Of a stretch of DNA of 64,000 bases, positions 35,060 to 46,932 are shown one piece after another; positions within the stretch are counted from its first letter, which is position 1; every line of letters begins with the position of its first letter. A model generated the notes under the pieces. That model searched no databases. It was not told the DNA's origin and was given only the letters and a program-made list of their open reading frames with translations. The stretch is taken from assembly GCF_002776525.5 (NCBI RefSeq), contig NC_045439.1, positions 161,851,485 through 161,915,484 on the forward strand, in the 5' to 3' direction. Position numbers and translations under genes: made by a program. This stretch comes from Piliocolobus tephrosceles. Its lineage: Eukaryota > Chordata > Mammalia > Primates > Cercopithecidae.

Positions 35060-35285
35060 GGCCGGGCGCGGTGGCTCAAGCCTGTAATCCCAGCACTTTG
35101 GGAGGCCGAGACGGGCGGATCACGAGGTCAGGAGATCGAGACCATCCTGGCTAACATGGTGAAACCCCGTCTCTACTAAAAAATACAAAAAACTAGCTGG
35201 GCGAGGTGACGGGCGCCTGTAGTCCCAGCTACTGGGGAGGCTGAGGCAGGAGAATGGCATAAACCCGGGAGGCGCAGCTTGCAGG
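35060..35285 (+). mobile_element. AluY (AluYR-like) truncated at its 3' end
   Basis: Starts 'ggccgggcgcggtggctcaa', matches young cercopithecid AluY through 'cgggaggcgcagcttgcagg', then stops and passes into unrelated 'attgggccatag'. The end of the right monomer and the A tail are missing. Confidence 0.9.
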
Positions 35286-36029
35286 ATTGGGCCATAGTTT
35301 GTTGACTCTTATTCTACAGTGATTTAAAAAAAACACACACACACACACACAAGGAGTAAAAATGACAGAGAAATGTGTCCTCTAAGCCCGAAGTAGAATT
35401 GTCTTGGGATTGTATTTGACACATGAAAGATGCTACATTTTTTGGAGTAACTGTATACAGTTGATTTCAATCATGTGTCTAATAAATTTTTCTTTTGGAT
35501 TATAAATTTTGTCAATCAGGTTCAGCCTACAGCAAAGAAACTGAACAATCAAGGGCTTAAAAAACATAGAAGTTTGTTTTTATTATTTCATGTAATGGCC
35601 CTGCTTTGAGCCATCAGGTCAGGGGAGTGACTCTGCTCTTGTAACTCAGAAATCCAGGTTTCTAACATGTTTGGATCCATTACTACCAAGACGTTTTCAT
35701 GTTCTGCATGGTTGAAACTAGGTCGAGTCTGTGTTCAGTTGGTAGCAAGAACAAAGGGAGCATAGAAGAGGAAGCTGATGGCTCAAGACACAGAAGTTTT
35801 ATGAGCTGTTCCCAGTCCACTGGCAAGAAATGGTTAGTCCTATGCTGTGTTGCATGAGAGATAAGGAAGTACAGTCACCTGAACATGAGACCGATAACAG
35901 GATTATCTGCCTAGTCAACTGCTGTATCTCAGTGCCTGGGGCAGGGCCTGGCTCATAGTATCTGTGTAATACACATTTGTATGAATGAAACATTTTCCCC
36001 AGGATACTCCTAATCACATTTCCCAGACT
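35286..36029. other. Mostly unassigned; (CA)n and an L2 remnant
   Basis: (CA)n at 35333-35351. At about 35900-35990 'gtatctcagtgcctggggcagggcctggctcatagtatctg' (recognisable in its first 20 bases) resembles the 3' end of L2 in + orientation. The remainder is unassigned. Confidence 0.5.
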
Positions 36030-36480
36030 TTCTTATCTGGTATATTTGTTATCTATTGTTGCATAATACATTGTACCCAAACTTAGCTTAAAACAACAAG
36101 CAGGATCATGCAGTGTCTGGGGGTCGGGAATTCATGAGTAGCCTAGCGAGGTGGTTCTAGCTTATGGATTCTGAAGAGGTTACAGTCAAGATGCCTTCTC
36201 AAGGTTCAACTGAAGGAGGATCTCCTCCCAAACTTGCCCACAGGGTTGTTGGTGTGAGACCTCAGCTCCTTACTGAGTGGATCCTTCCATAGGCTGCCTG
36301 AGCTTCCTCGTAACATGGCGGTCATGATGCTCTGGAGAAAGAGACATAAACATTCCAGGAGGACACAGCCTTCACTTATGTATTGTATAGGACCACAGAC
36401 AGAGTGGTGACTGGAAGTGACAGTCCATGTGCCATTCCGTGGTCTGACTGCTTGTCCTGCTGCTGAGCTACCGAAAGACT
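36030..36480. repeat. Old interspersed repeat, family uncertain
   Basis: 'tttgttatctattgttgcataatacattgtacccaaacttagcttaaaacaac' (first 20 bases shown in many genomic copies I recall), followed by 'ggctcaac/ggttcaactgaaggaggatc', is a familiar dispersed motif. I cannot assign it to an LTR or DNA transposon family with confidence. Confidence 0.5.
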
Positions 36481-36507
36481 GTGGTACTTGCTTTTTTTGT
36501 CTCAAGT

Positions 36508-36904
36508 TTGTTTAGTGTTCCTATAACGTGACACCTGAGGCTGGGTAATCTATAAAGAAAGGAGGCTTGTTGAGCTTCCGCAGGCTGAGAAGTTCAAGGG
36601 TATGGTCCTGGCTTTTGGCAGGAGCTTTTGTGGCTTGTCATAACATGGCAGGGGAGGTCAAAGGGGAAGTGGACAGGTACAAAGAGGCACCAAATCCAAG
36701 GGCTGTCCTGCTTTACAACAACCTACTCTTTCAAGAACCAGTCCAGCCTCACCACAGCAAGAACTCACTCACTACCGTGAGAACTGATTGAGCCCAATGG
36801 CCCAAACACCCCCTGTGGGCCCCACCTTTCCACACGGCCACATTGGGGATCGAATTTCAACATGAGTTTTGGTGGGGACCAGCAAACCCTGTCTGAGCCA
36901 TAGC
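36508..36904 (-). mobile_element. MaLR LTR (MST/MLT1-like), minus strand
   Basis: 'cacctgaggctgggtaatctataaag', 'cttccgcaggctgagaagttc', 'actcactcactaccgtgag' and 'gaatttcaacatgagttttggtggggac' to 'gagccatagca' give the reverse-complement order of an MST/MLT1 LTR. Confidence 0.82.
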
Positions 36905-38244
36905 AGCCCCCGAGACTCACCTACCCTCATCTGACTTACCATCCTTCCTATTATATAACACAGATGTTACACATGCAGAGCGCTTTGCTTGCTTTTAATG
37001 CCCAAACAATTATTACATCATCCTGCCTAAAATGACACTGCAGTGAGTCACGGCAAGTATATAGCATTTTCATTACAATAATAAATTCGTCTTAAGGCAC
37101 CAGCTTATGAGAGGTTTTTAAAAATTTAAGTATTGTACCTTTTCCACCAGTTCTTAATAAAGTGATTTTGGTAGACATAAAGACCAACGCCATAGAAATG
37201 CCAAGAGTTTCCAAACTGAAGTCTAGTAAGGGCAAGAGGATAGAATTAGAGCTGCAATAACCTGAACTTGGAGCCACAGTGTGCTGCCTGAGCATGGTGA
37301 ATTTGCTTAACCGTGACCTCCAGGGTTTAAGCAACAATAAAACATAAGCATTTTATTCGTGATGAGGGCATTAATGAACTCAGCCGTGCATGTGACAGTC
37401 TCAAATGTTAAGTAGATTTGCAGAATATGCATTTTAAAAGTCCCCAGGTTGTCAAGTAACCTTGAGCTTTTGGTGAATACCTAAGTATTATTGTTCAAAA
37501 TCTCTTGATTCTTTCTACATCTACCTGCTGTCCCTTTGAGTTATATATTTAGTTTCACCCCCTTCTTGGGGAGTAAGACCAGCTTTCATGTAGCAAATAC
37601 TTTAAATATTGTAAAATAACAAGATTTTTAGTATCTTAAATATTTTGTTGAGGTAGAGCTTTTAGACTGGTCCTACTGAGTCAGGACCTATGGGAATTGA
37701 ATGGAGAAAATGGTGTTTTATGAGCAATGTCCAGGAAAGTTCATCCCCCTCTTGGGATGCTTGTCTCAGACTGCATCAGCAGATCAGCCAGGTCAGTTCC
37801 CCCAAAGACTGGGCTGAATTTCTGATGGTTCCCCATGCTCATCACTCCTCCTCTGTTTGTTTTGGCATAGGAGGAAATGTGTCTTCTTATTCAGAACAGA
37901 CACATTATCAGTTGTCCTCAGTGTGTGGCCAGGTTTAGCATTCCTTTTCCTACGACAAAAGGAAAAACCCTAATAATTTAAATTAAAGTCACCAAGATAA
38001 ATACAAACATTAGCCCCTGATTTCTGTGACTGCAGGTCCGATGGGGAGGCTTATGGCATTATTTAACAGTGAGAACAAATGACAGTGAGCACACGGAGGT
38101 GGGAGAAAGTGGGGGGCTCTGAGACTGGAGTGGCAGAGAGATCCTGTTTGGCAATATTGACCTTCTACAGGTTTCTGTTCACTGCACATCAGTCTCTCCA
38201 TCTGCAAAAGATACACATGATCCTGCAGGACCACAGGACTTGTG
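36905..38244. other. Unassigned DNA
   Basis: No repeat or gene recognised; open frames under 85 codons. Confidence 0.45.
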
Positions 38245-38688
38245 GGAACAAATAAGACCCCCAAATGAGAACAAGCAGAGGCTGTTCATTCAGAGTTGCT
38301 TTAGTAAGGGAGATCAGCCACCATTACTTGCATTTGGCAGAGACTTAAGAGCAGGTGGGGTGGGAAGGCTCTGTGGTAGAAGAAGGGAAGGCTTTGGGTG
38401 GGCCCTGGTAGGAGGCTATTGGCATGAGGAAGCTGGCACAGGCTAACAAAAAGCCAGGGATTCTTTGTGATGGGTTTGGGGAATATTTGTGGCTTTTTCG
38501 GGTTGGTTCTGAGTCAGAAGTGACAGCACGAATTAGGGAAGCTTCAGTGATTGACAGGTCGTCAGTCTGCTGTGTCAGTGGTGCAGAAGTGGTGGTTTAG
38601 TTTCCCAGGCTGTTTGCTGCAGAGGTGCTGACTCAGAGTTCTGTGGTCATCTGTGGTCTGGGCATTGTCCGTTGTCTGTTCTTTCAGA
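38245..38688 (+). repeat. Unnamed interspersed repeat, copy B
   Basis: Collinear with 3940-4382 (see copy A). This copy is better preserved at its left end ('gacccccaaatgagaacaag') and has extra sequence around 38500-38580 relative to copy A. Confidence 0.6.
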
Positions 38689-38699
38689 CTAGAATATTT

Positions 38700-38790
38700 C
38701 ATGGATTAAATGAGATGCTGCCAAGCACCCAGCACATCACTTCATGCACAGTCAAGCTTCAGTGGGCTGTATAATAATTTTAAATTATTA
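38700..38790 (+). mobile_element. MIR fragment
   Basis: 'ggattaaatgagatgctgcc...agcacccagcacatcacttc...' followed by 'ataataatttt' fits the 3' part of a MIR SINE in sense orientation. Confidence 0.55.
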
Positions 38791-40029
38791 AGAAATAAAT
38801 AAGGCTGGGCCAAATTACTAAGAGAGTTGGGAATGGGAATGATGAGCGTTTTTTTAAGGAATTTTGTTTTGTGGTTCGTTAATAAGGGAACGAGAGTGGC
38901 ATGGTGCAGGTCTGTGTTGCCTTCTTGCTCTTAACATCTCAGAGAAGGAAATGCCTGGTCCACACAATGCATTAAAGAGTAAGGAAAACATCTGGACAAA
39001 GCAAAGCTGAAGCAGGCTCTGAATTTGGTTTGTGAGACACGTATTTTATGTAGCTTGTGTAGATGTCATTCCGTGCCATTGGGATCACATGTTTTATGAA
39101 GGTAGTACAAATACTTCTATTCTATACCACTTTTCCCCAGCTAAAATAGAAACAGGAGTTTGATTGGCTGTCTGGGAGAAGTTTGTGGTTTGTTTAGATG
39201 AATGTAAAGGAAGAAAAAAATCAGAACTTGGTAACTAAGACTAATAAGATGCTCAAGAAGGGAAAGCCAGAGTGAGATAGGGGTCTGCAGCCAGGGGCTG
39301 ACATCCTTGCCTGTGGCAAGGAAGAAGGAGAGAATTTGTTGGGAAGGTTGGCGATGAGGGCACGTCCATGTTCAGACTGGCAACAAGAGACGTCCTGCAA
39401 ACAGCCTCATTTTATTTTCTTGGTGAAATCCTACAAGGCGGTTCTTTGAGAAAGGGGCAAAGAAAACGAACACTACAGAAGAGGATTTCTATGAGCGGTC
39501 ATGCAAAAGTGTGACAGATGGTCGCCTGCTGTTTTCCAGCCTTCTGTCCCTTATCCCCTTTGTTCATTGTTTCCCTGCTCCCTAATAACTACGTAATATT
39601 GCAGGGTGTAGACATTTGAGTACAAGCTGGTTTATATTGTTTAATTATGAAGACAGAGCTTGTAATTAGTTACCTTAAATTCCTCGATGACTTCTGAGAA
39701 TCAGTGATGCCTAACTGGAGGAGATTGATAGCCTTAATTAGTGGAATCAGTATAAAAATATTCCCAGACGTTCATTATTCCAGGACATAAAACTCGTAAT
39801 TATATAATGAGCTATTGATAACCTCTCATTGGTGACTGCAATGGATTCAGCCTTTTTCTCTACTTTTTCTCCTTATTCTCTGCTTCACAATAGGACCTAT
39901 AAAGATTACAAAAGACTTTAACCTTAATTCTAACTTCTGTAATTCTGAATAACTGCAATTATATCTGCTACTGTTCAACAATAAAAAGGAAGAAATTTAG
40001 AGGCCAGTAAACCATTATCTTTTATTTAA
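38791..40029. other. Unassigned DNA
   Basis: No gene or repeat family recognised. Contains a purine-rich stretch near 39195-39330. Confidence 0.45.
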
Positions 40030-43000
40030 CTTTAAATTTTTATATTATTATAGTTTAAGAGGAATTTGCGAAAATAGTATTGAAAGGTCTGGGTATGATT
40101 TACCCTACTTTCCTCAGGGACCACATCTATCATAACTGTAGTAATAGCATCCAAACCAGAACACTGGCATCGGCGCAGTTCACAAACGTCATTCAGATCT
40201 CACCAGCTTTTCACACAGTCATCTGTGTGTGTCTGTGTGTAGTTCGGTGCAATTTTATTATATGTGTAGGTGTCTGTAATCACCACTACAGGGAAGACAC
40301 AGAACTGTCCCATCACTGCAAGGATCTCAAGAGGAATATCTTCTTGGCTGTCCCTTTACAGCCACACCCGTGCCACCTCCCATCCGTAATCCCAGACACC
40401 ACTGATGTGCGTTCCAAGAGTGGGTTTTGAATCGCATGGTAGAGTAGGTATTGCTCTGAGATTGCCTTTCCTCACTCAGCGTAATTCTCTTGACATCCCT
40501 CCAACTTATGTGGCTCAATAGTTTGCTCGTTTTAAATCCTGAAGAGTATTGCCTGATATGGATGCCCCACAGTTGTTAACCACTCACCCCTTTAAGGCCA
40601 TTGGTGTTATTTTGGATATTATGATTATGAGAAAGCTGCTGTGTATAGGTTTTTGTGTGGGCATACATTTCCGTTTCTCTGAGATAAAAGCCAAGAGTGT
40701 AATTTCTGTGTAATATGGTAAGCACGTGTTGAGTTTTGTGTGTTTGCTTTTGTTTCGTTTTGTTTTGTTTTGTTTTTTGCAGTAACCACCAAGCTGTTTC
40801 CCAGAGTGGCTGGGTCATGTTACATTCCCAGTAGCAATGCAGGAGAAATCTGAGTTCTGTGCCTCCTCTCCACCATGTGCTGTTACTTTCTGTTTCCTTT
40901 GTAGGTTTATGGCTTTAATTTGTCTTTCCCTAAGGTTAATGAAGTTATATGCTTATTTGCCAGCAGTATCTCCTCTTTTGTGAAATGTCTGTTAGTTCCT
41001 TCTGCCCATTTTCTAAGTGAATTATTTGTTTTTGTACAGTTGGGTTTTGAGAGCTCCTTATGTATTCTATATGTGGTCTTTGTCAACTATTTTCTCTTAA
41101 TTTGTGGACTGTCTTTTATTCCTCTTAAGAGGGTTTTGGAGAGCAAAGATTTTGAATTTTGAAGTCCTGATTTATTGATTTTTTTTCTTTTATGCCTTGT
41201 GTTTTGGATTTCATGTAGAATAGCTCTTCACCTTGCTAAGTGTCTTGAAGATTTTCTCTCAGGTTTTCTTCTCATAGTTTTGTTTTTACATTTTGCTTTT
41301 AAGTCCATTAAAGAGATCAATTTTGAATTAATTTTTGTATTAAGTATGAGACTTAGCTTTAGGTTCATTTTTTTTCCCTGTGGATATCTAGGTACTCCAG
41401 CACCATAAATTGAAAAGATTCTCTTTCTTCAAACAAATTGCTTTTGCACTTTGGTTAAAAGTCAGGTGGTTATCCTTTCGTGGATTTATTTCTGGGTTCT
41501 CTATTCTGTTTCATTGACCAACGTTTCTTTTCTTCTGCTAGTACCACACTGTCTTGATTACTGTAGTTGTATGTAGAAGTCTTCCAGTCAGGTAGAGTAA
41601 TAAACTCCCACTTACTCTTCTCTTAAAAAAAAATTTTAGCTAGTCTGATTTCTTTGCCTTTCCATATAAATTTAGAATAAATTTTTATAGCTATGGGATT
41701 TGGGTAGATAGTATATTAAACTAACAGGTTAGGGTTATGAATAGAGCAATGACATCTGAAATACTGAATCTTTCAATCCATGAAAAAAGATGTCTTTCTG
41801 TTTATTTATATCTTTGATTTTAAAAATTCATGTTTTGTAGTTTCAGCATATAGATCCTATATAGATTTTGTCATTTTTAAAGCTATGTATTTCATATTTT
41901 ACAGTGATCAGAAACTGTAACAGGTTTGTTATTTATATTGCATTCCTGAAATGAAATTCCTTTGGTAGAACTAGTGATTTTTTTAATTAGTTCATTTTTC
42001 CCCTAGTGATTTTTTTCTTTCTAATTTCATTGATTTCTGCTATGATTTTTATATTTTCTTTGGAAAAATTTTGCTGTTCTTTTTTCTTAAGGTGGGAGCT
42101 TAGATTATTGATATGAGAAGGTTTTCTTTCTTCTTTTAAAAAATGTTTTATTTTTAAATAAAATGAATATGAAAGTTTAAAATGTTTTAGAAACAATTTT
42201 AAAATTTAAGCCTATAGCACCTGGTGTTCCCAGAAGTCTCTATTCAAGGGTGGACCAGGCCAGGCCCTGCTTGGCTTCTGAGATCAGACTAGATTTGGAA
42301 TGTTCGGGGTGGTACGGCCATAGAGTCTTGTTTTTTAATGTGAACATTTTGTGCTACATTGTTCCCTCTCAGCACTGTGTTAGCTGCATCTCACACATTT
42401 TGATATGTTTTATGTTTATTTTATATTTATTTTCATTCAGTTGAACGTATTTTATTTTCTTTTGACTTCTACTTTGACCCCTAAGTTATTTAGAAGTATG
42501 TTTTATAATTTCCACATGTTAGGAAACTTTCTTGTAATCTTTCTATAATTACATTTCAGTTTGAATCTGTTATGATCAGAAAACAAACTCTGTATGGTTT
42601 CAGTTCTTTTAAATGTGTTGAGGTTGGTTTTATTGTTTAGGGTATGGTTTATGTGGGTAAATGTTTGATGGCTGCATGAAAAGAATGTCTGTTGTTGGTG
42701 ATGGTAAATTCTACAAATGCCAGTTTAAACCTGTTCATTAATCCTTTTATAGTCTCACTCATTTTTTGACTAATTGTTCTGTCAAAGTTGGGAGAGGGAT
42801 GTTAAAGCCTCCAACTGTTAACAGTGGATGAGTCTATTTCTCTTCAGTTTTATCAGTTTTGTTTCATATATTTGAATCTATGCTGTTGATGTATATACCT
42901 TAAGATTGCTGTGTCTTCTGGATAGTTTGACTATTTTATCCTTAGGTAATGTTCCTCTCTGACCTTGGTAATTCTCTTTGCTTTGAAATCTACTTTATCT

Positions 43001-44660
43001 TATGCTTTTCTTTTGATTAATGCTTGCATGATATGTCCTTATCATCCTTTTACTTTCACCCTACCTATATTATTATATTTCATGGAATTTCTTGTAGACA
43101 ACATGTTTTTAAATGCATTCTACCAATATCTTTGATTTGGTGTATTCAGATCATTGTATTTAATGTAGCTATGTATGTGTCAAGCCTTCCCTCTCCTATT
43201 TTATCACTTGTTTCTTTGTTTTCCCCCTTTTGCCCCCTTTTCCAGATTAAAAATAAATAGACTTCATCTTTTCATGACAATTTTAGATATGTAGAAAAAT
43301 TGAAAGGATAGCATCCCTCTGTTTTTTTATTTCTGTTTTATTTTCCTGACTTCTCTGGTGGTTTAATTTTTTTTTTTTTTTTTTTTTTTTTTACAATCAC
43401 ACTTTGACTTACCTCTAGTTTTTAGGGGGTATATCTTTTTGTATAGTTTTTTGAATGGTTTCTCGGGGTGACACATGATACATATACAACCTTTCAAAAT
43501 CTGTTGGTACTTTGTGTTTTTCGGACACTCGGCTTTTCCTACTTTGATTTAAATATAGAAATATTACTTTAATTAGGATAAATTTGAATTTATTCCCTTC
43601 TTTTATAATATGTTTGTCTTAAATATATACTCTACATGCATGGGATAATACAGCAGACAATATTATAATTTTTAATAATCAAATAGAATTTTTAAAAAAC
43701 TGAAGAGGAAATAATAATCTATTCTATTTACCCATATTTTTACTCTTTCTACTGTTGCTTAATTTTCATGTTCTAAATTTGTTACTTTTATCATTCCTTT
43801 TCTGTTTGATAAATTTTATTAAACTGGTGAACAATTTTCTCACTATTCCTTCATTTGCAAATATTTTGTTTTGACCTTCATTCCTAAAGATGTTACTTGC
43901 TGTGCACACAATTCTGGGTATGGGCATTTATTTTCTGTTAGCATTGGAAATGCTGTACCTTTTCTTTCTGGCCTTAGTGTTTCTGATGAGAAACCTGTTA
44001 TCAGCCAAATCATTGCTCCCCATGAGTGTCTGTTTCTCTTCGGCTGCTTTCAATATTCTCCCGTGGTTTTGGTTTTCAGAAGCTTGATTTTAATGCGTCT
44101 TGGTATGAATTACTTTGGGTTTAGCCTGTTTTGGGTTTGCTCAGCTTCTTTAACTGTAGGTTAATGTCTGCTGCCTAAATTCAGAAGTTTAATTGAGTAA
44201 CTTTCTGTTTTGTTTTCTTTCTTCTCTCCTTTCTTGACTCTAATGATGTCAATGTCATATCTTTTGTCACAGAGGCCACAAGTCCCCAAGGCTCTGCTCT
44301 TCTTATTTCCCCAGTGTCTTTCCTCTGTCATTAACATCGGGTAATTTCTCTCGTTCTAGCTTCAGTTTACTGATGACTTCCTCTCTCGGACCCATTCTTC
44401 TATTAAGCCCATTTAGTAAGGTTTTAAAATAATAGTTATTGTCTTTTTCAGTTCTGACATTTCCGTGTGGTTCTACTGTGTGCCATAGGTTTCTTTGTGT
44501 ATGTGATTTTTCATTTTTTCGTTTGTGTCCATCGAGTTCTTAATTGCTCACGGGAGCCATTAAATATTTCCTCTACATACATGCTTTAAAATTCTTGTCA
44601 GATCATTCTGATGTGTTGTCATCTGGTTGTTGGCTTCTGTTGATTATCTTTTTCCATCCA
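40030..44660 (-). mobile_element. Long antisense L1M
   Basis: T-rich antisense L1 in the expected order: 'gtaaccaccaagctgtttcc', 'gggttttgagagctccttatg', 'actgtcttttattcctcttaag', 'gatttcatgtagaatagctc', 'tttaggttcattttttttccctgtgg', 'gatttctgctatgatttttat', 'tgaatctgttatgatcagaa', 'tcatggaatttcttgtagac', 'ctttctggccttagtgtttctg'. Roughly 4.6 kb with many indels and no intact frame. A (TTTTG)n run is at about 40750-40776. A 5S pseudogene is inserted at 42208-42325. Confidence 0.8.
42208..42325 (-). pseudogene. 5S rRNA pseudogene
   Basis: Read on the minus strand, this runs from the start of 5S rRNA ('ctctatggccgtaccacccc') through the internal promoter region ('gatctcagaagccaagcagg') to the end ('aacaccaggtgctataggctt'), at almost full length. 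It carries numerous substitutions, including loss of the usual sequence around the middle, so it is not expected to be a functional 5S gene. It lies alone inside an antisense L1M, not in a 5S array. A-rich sequence beyond its 3' end (T/A-rich at 42120-42207 on the + strand) is compatible with L1-mediated retrotransposition, but a target duplication was not defined. Confidence 0.9.
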
Positions 44661-45218
44661 AGTTGAGATAGCATGAGATCGCATGCTACCTGGTTTGGTA
44701 GCATGAGTGATTTTCAGTTTTATCCTGAGTACTGTGTGATGACACTGGATCTTCTGCTTCATCAGTCCTCCGCTAAAACCACGCCGGGTGGACCCCCCAG
44801 CCTCACTGGCCCCAGGTAGGGAAGGACGTTCCTACCAGAAGGTGGTGGAGGTGGTCCAGGCTACCCTTGACCACCTCTGGCACCTGAGAAAGTCCTGCTA
44901 TTCTCAAGTGTGTAGATGACACATCTTAAGTATATAGATGACACTCCACTGCAAGGGAGCGGGGTGCTTTGTTGTGCTGAGTTACAGTGGAAATTCAGGC
45001 TGCCCATTCACCCCCCACCTCTTGGGGAGGTGGAGGGCTTCTCCTACTGTGGGATAGAGCTCCAAGTCCAAGATTCCCACTTGGTGTCTGCCAGCACCAT
45101 GAAGGGGTTGGGGCACTTTGTCACTGCCAAGCATTTGTTGATGGTGTTGGGTTAGGGCATGAATTTTCTTCTGGTGTTTTGATGGAGTAGGATGTCTATT
45201 ATCAAAAGTTGTCTATCT
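44661..45218. other. Unassigned DNA, perhaps further L1
   Basis: GC-richer than the preceding L1. 'agcatgagatcgcatgcta' near 44671-44690 is a near-palindrome, with 'gtagcatgag' again just after. It could be the 5' continuation of the antisense L1M, but I cannot show it. Confidence 0.35.
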
Positions 45219-45417
45219 TGACTGGGTGCGGTGGCTCACACCTGTAATCCCAGCACTTTGAGAGGCCGAGGCAGGTGGATCACCTGAGGTCAGGTGTTTG
45301 AGACCAGCCTGGCCAACATGGCAAAACTCCATCTCTGCTATAAATACAAAAATAAGCCGGGTTTGGTGGTGCGTGCCTGTAATCCCAGCTATTTGGGAGG
45401 CTGAGGCAGGAGAATCA
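45219..45417 (+). mobile_element. AluS-like element truncated at its 3' end
   Basis: 'gactgggtgcggtggctcac' to 'gggaggctgaggcaggagaatca', then unrelated sequence. The terminal third of the right monomer and the A tail are missing, as in the truncated Alu at 35060. Confidence 0.9.
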
Positions 45418-46119
45418 GATCCTTAGCCCATATGCCTTCTTACCTTTCGGAGTCATCTTTCACCAATTATGAGTGTAATATCCAGCATTTTAGCTGTACT
45501 TCATGGGAGATATAAAACTAGATGAGTCTATTTTGTCTTCTCCAGAATTAAAAGTTCTCCATCTCTTTTCTAAGAGAGGAAAACTCAGACTTGGGAGTAG
45601 AGACTTAGACTTTCTTCTTTGCCCAAAGAAGTCACCACATCTGGAGTCCAAGGGGCAGGCAGAGTACAGGCTCTGTAACCAAGGACCGGGAGAGAGGACA
45701 ACTCAGAGATGTAGAATTAGAAGTAGAGACTTAAATTATACTTCGACTCAGAATTAAAAGTTTGTGGTCTCATAAAATAAATGACAAACTAAGCAGTACA
45801 GGTATTCTCTTCCTTTCTGTTAACAACTGGGGCTTGTTATAAAAGGTAAGTTACTTTATTTGATGTTATGAATCACAGAAAAAATATTTAGAAGAAAATT
45901 TAGGATGTGCTTCATTGGGATTTAAACTTGTTTGCAAAAGTCTAAGACTTAATTTTAAAAATTCCCCAAATATTTGCCAAGTGACCCTTGATATCAGTGG
46001 CATGAAAAAATAGAATTGTAGTCAAATTTGCTTGTCTACAGGATTTGATAGATAAGAAAAATAAAAGTATCATCTATATACTTAAGAATATCAGGATATT
46101 CTCTGTGTGTACCCTACCC

Positions 46120-46139
46120 CTCTCTCTCTCTCTCTCTCT

Positions 46140-46179
<40 letters not shown>
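46120..46179. repeat. (CT)n(CA)n compound microsatellite
   Basis: (CT)n at about 46120-46140 followed by (CA)n at 46143-46178, uninterrupted in both halves. Likely length-polymorphic. Confidence 0.97.
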
Positions 46180-46180
<1 letters not shown>

Positions 46181-46906
46181 CATAGAACTAGAGGAAATGG
46201 CATCTTCACCCCTTTTTTATTGTTGAGAGAGCCTGGAAACTAGCAAGAGTTCAAGACCAAGAGAAAGCTGTGCGCACTTGGAAAAGTCTGAAAAATCCTC
46301 AGAGTCCAGATAAGCAAGATTTGACTGGAGTTTCTATGGAGACAGAGTATAACTTATTATTGGCCTAGAGACCAGGTAATTTGACCAGCAATCTACAGAC
46401 AGGACTGTTGCTTCTTTCCTCAACTTTGCTACAGGCCATAATGATGAAAGCAAAAACACTTGTATCTGTGTTTCTAACAGCTTTGAGGAGAGAGGCTGCT
46501 CAAGAGAGAAATCAACCTATGAAAATTATGTATGTATTTTCTTTCCTCTTTCGGAGGTAAGAAAGAGGAAAGAAACTTGTTGAAAGCAGAGATTGGATCT
46601 AGCTAGAGTTGAATCCCAGGCTTTTGGTCTAATGTCTGTATTATTTCTTTAAATTTGTTCTGGTGGTTTCTTTCACTTTGGATATAATATTTAGAGTGCT
46701 TCCACTGAAGCCTAAGGACTATGGTTTGTAGTTACCTTGGAGATTTCGTGATGGGTGAATGTCAGAGCAGAACAACCTGCTCCTTCCTACCAGCTCAGCT
46801 GATGTAGGTTCCAGAATTTTAGACTGAAGTTTTTCTATAGTATGTTTTGTATAATGTGGTAGCCGCAGTTTGCATCTTCCCTAGATACATTTGCTGAGCT
46901 TTCAGG

Positions 46907-46932
46907 TTGTGTGTGTGTGTGTGTGCGTGTGT
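46907..46932. repeat. (GT)n microsatellite
   Basis: Short GT run with one C interruption. Confidence 0.95.
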
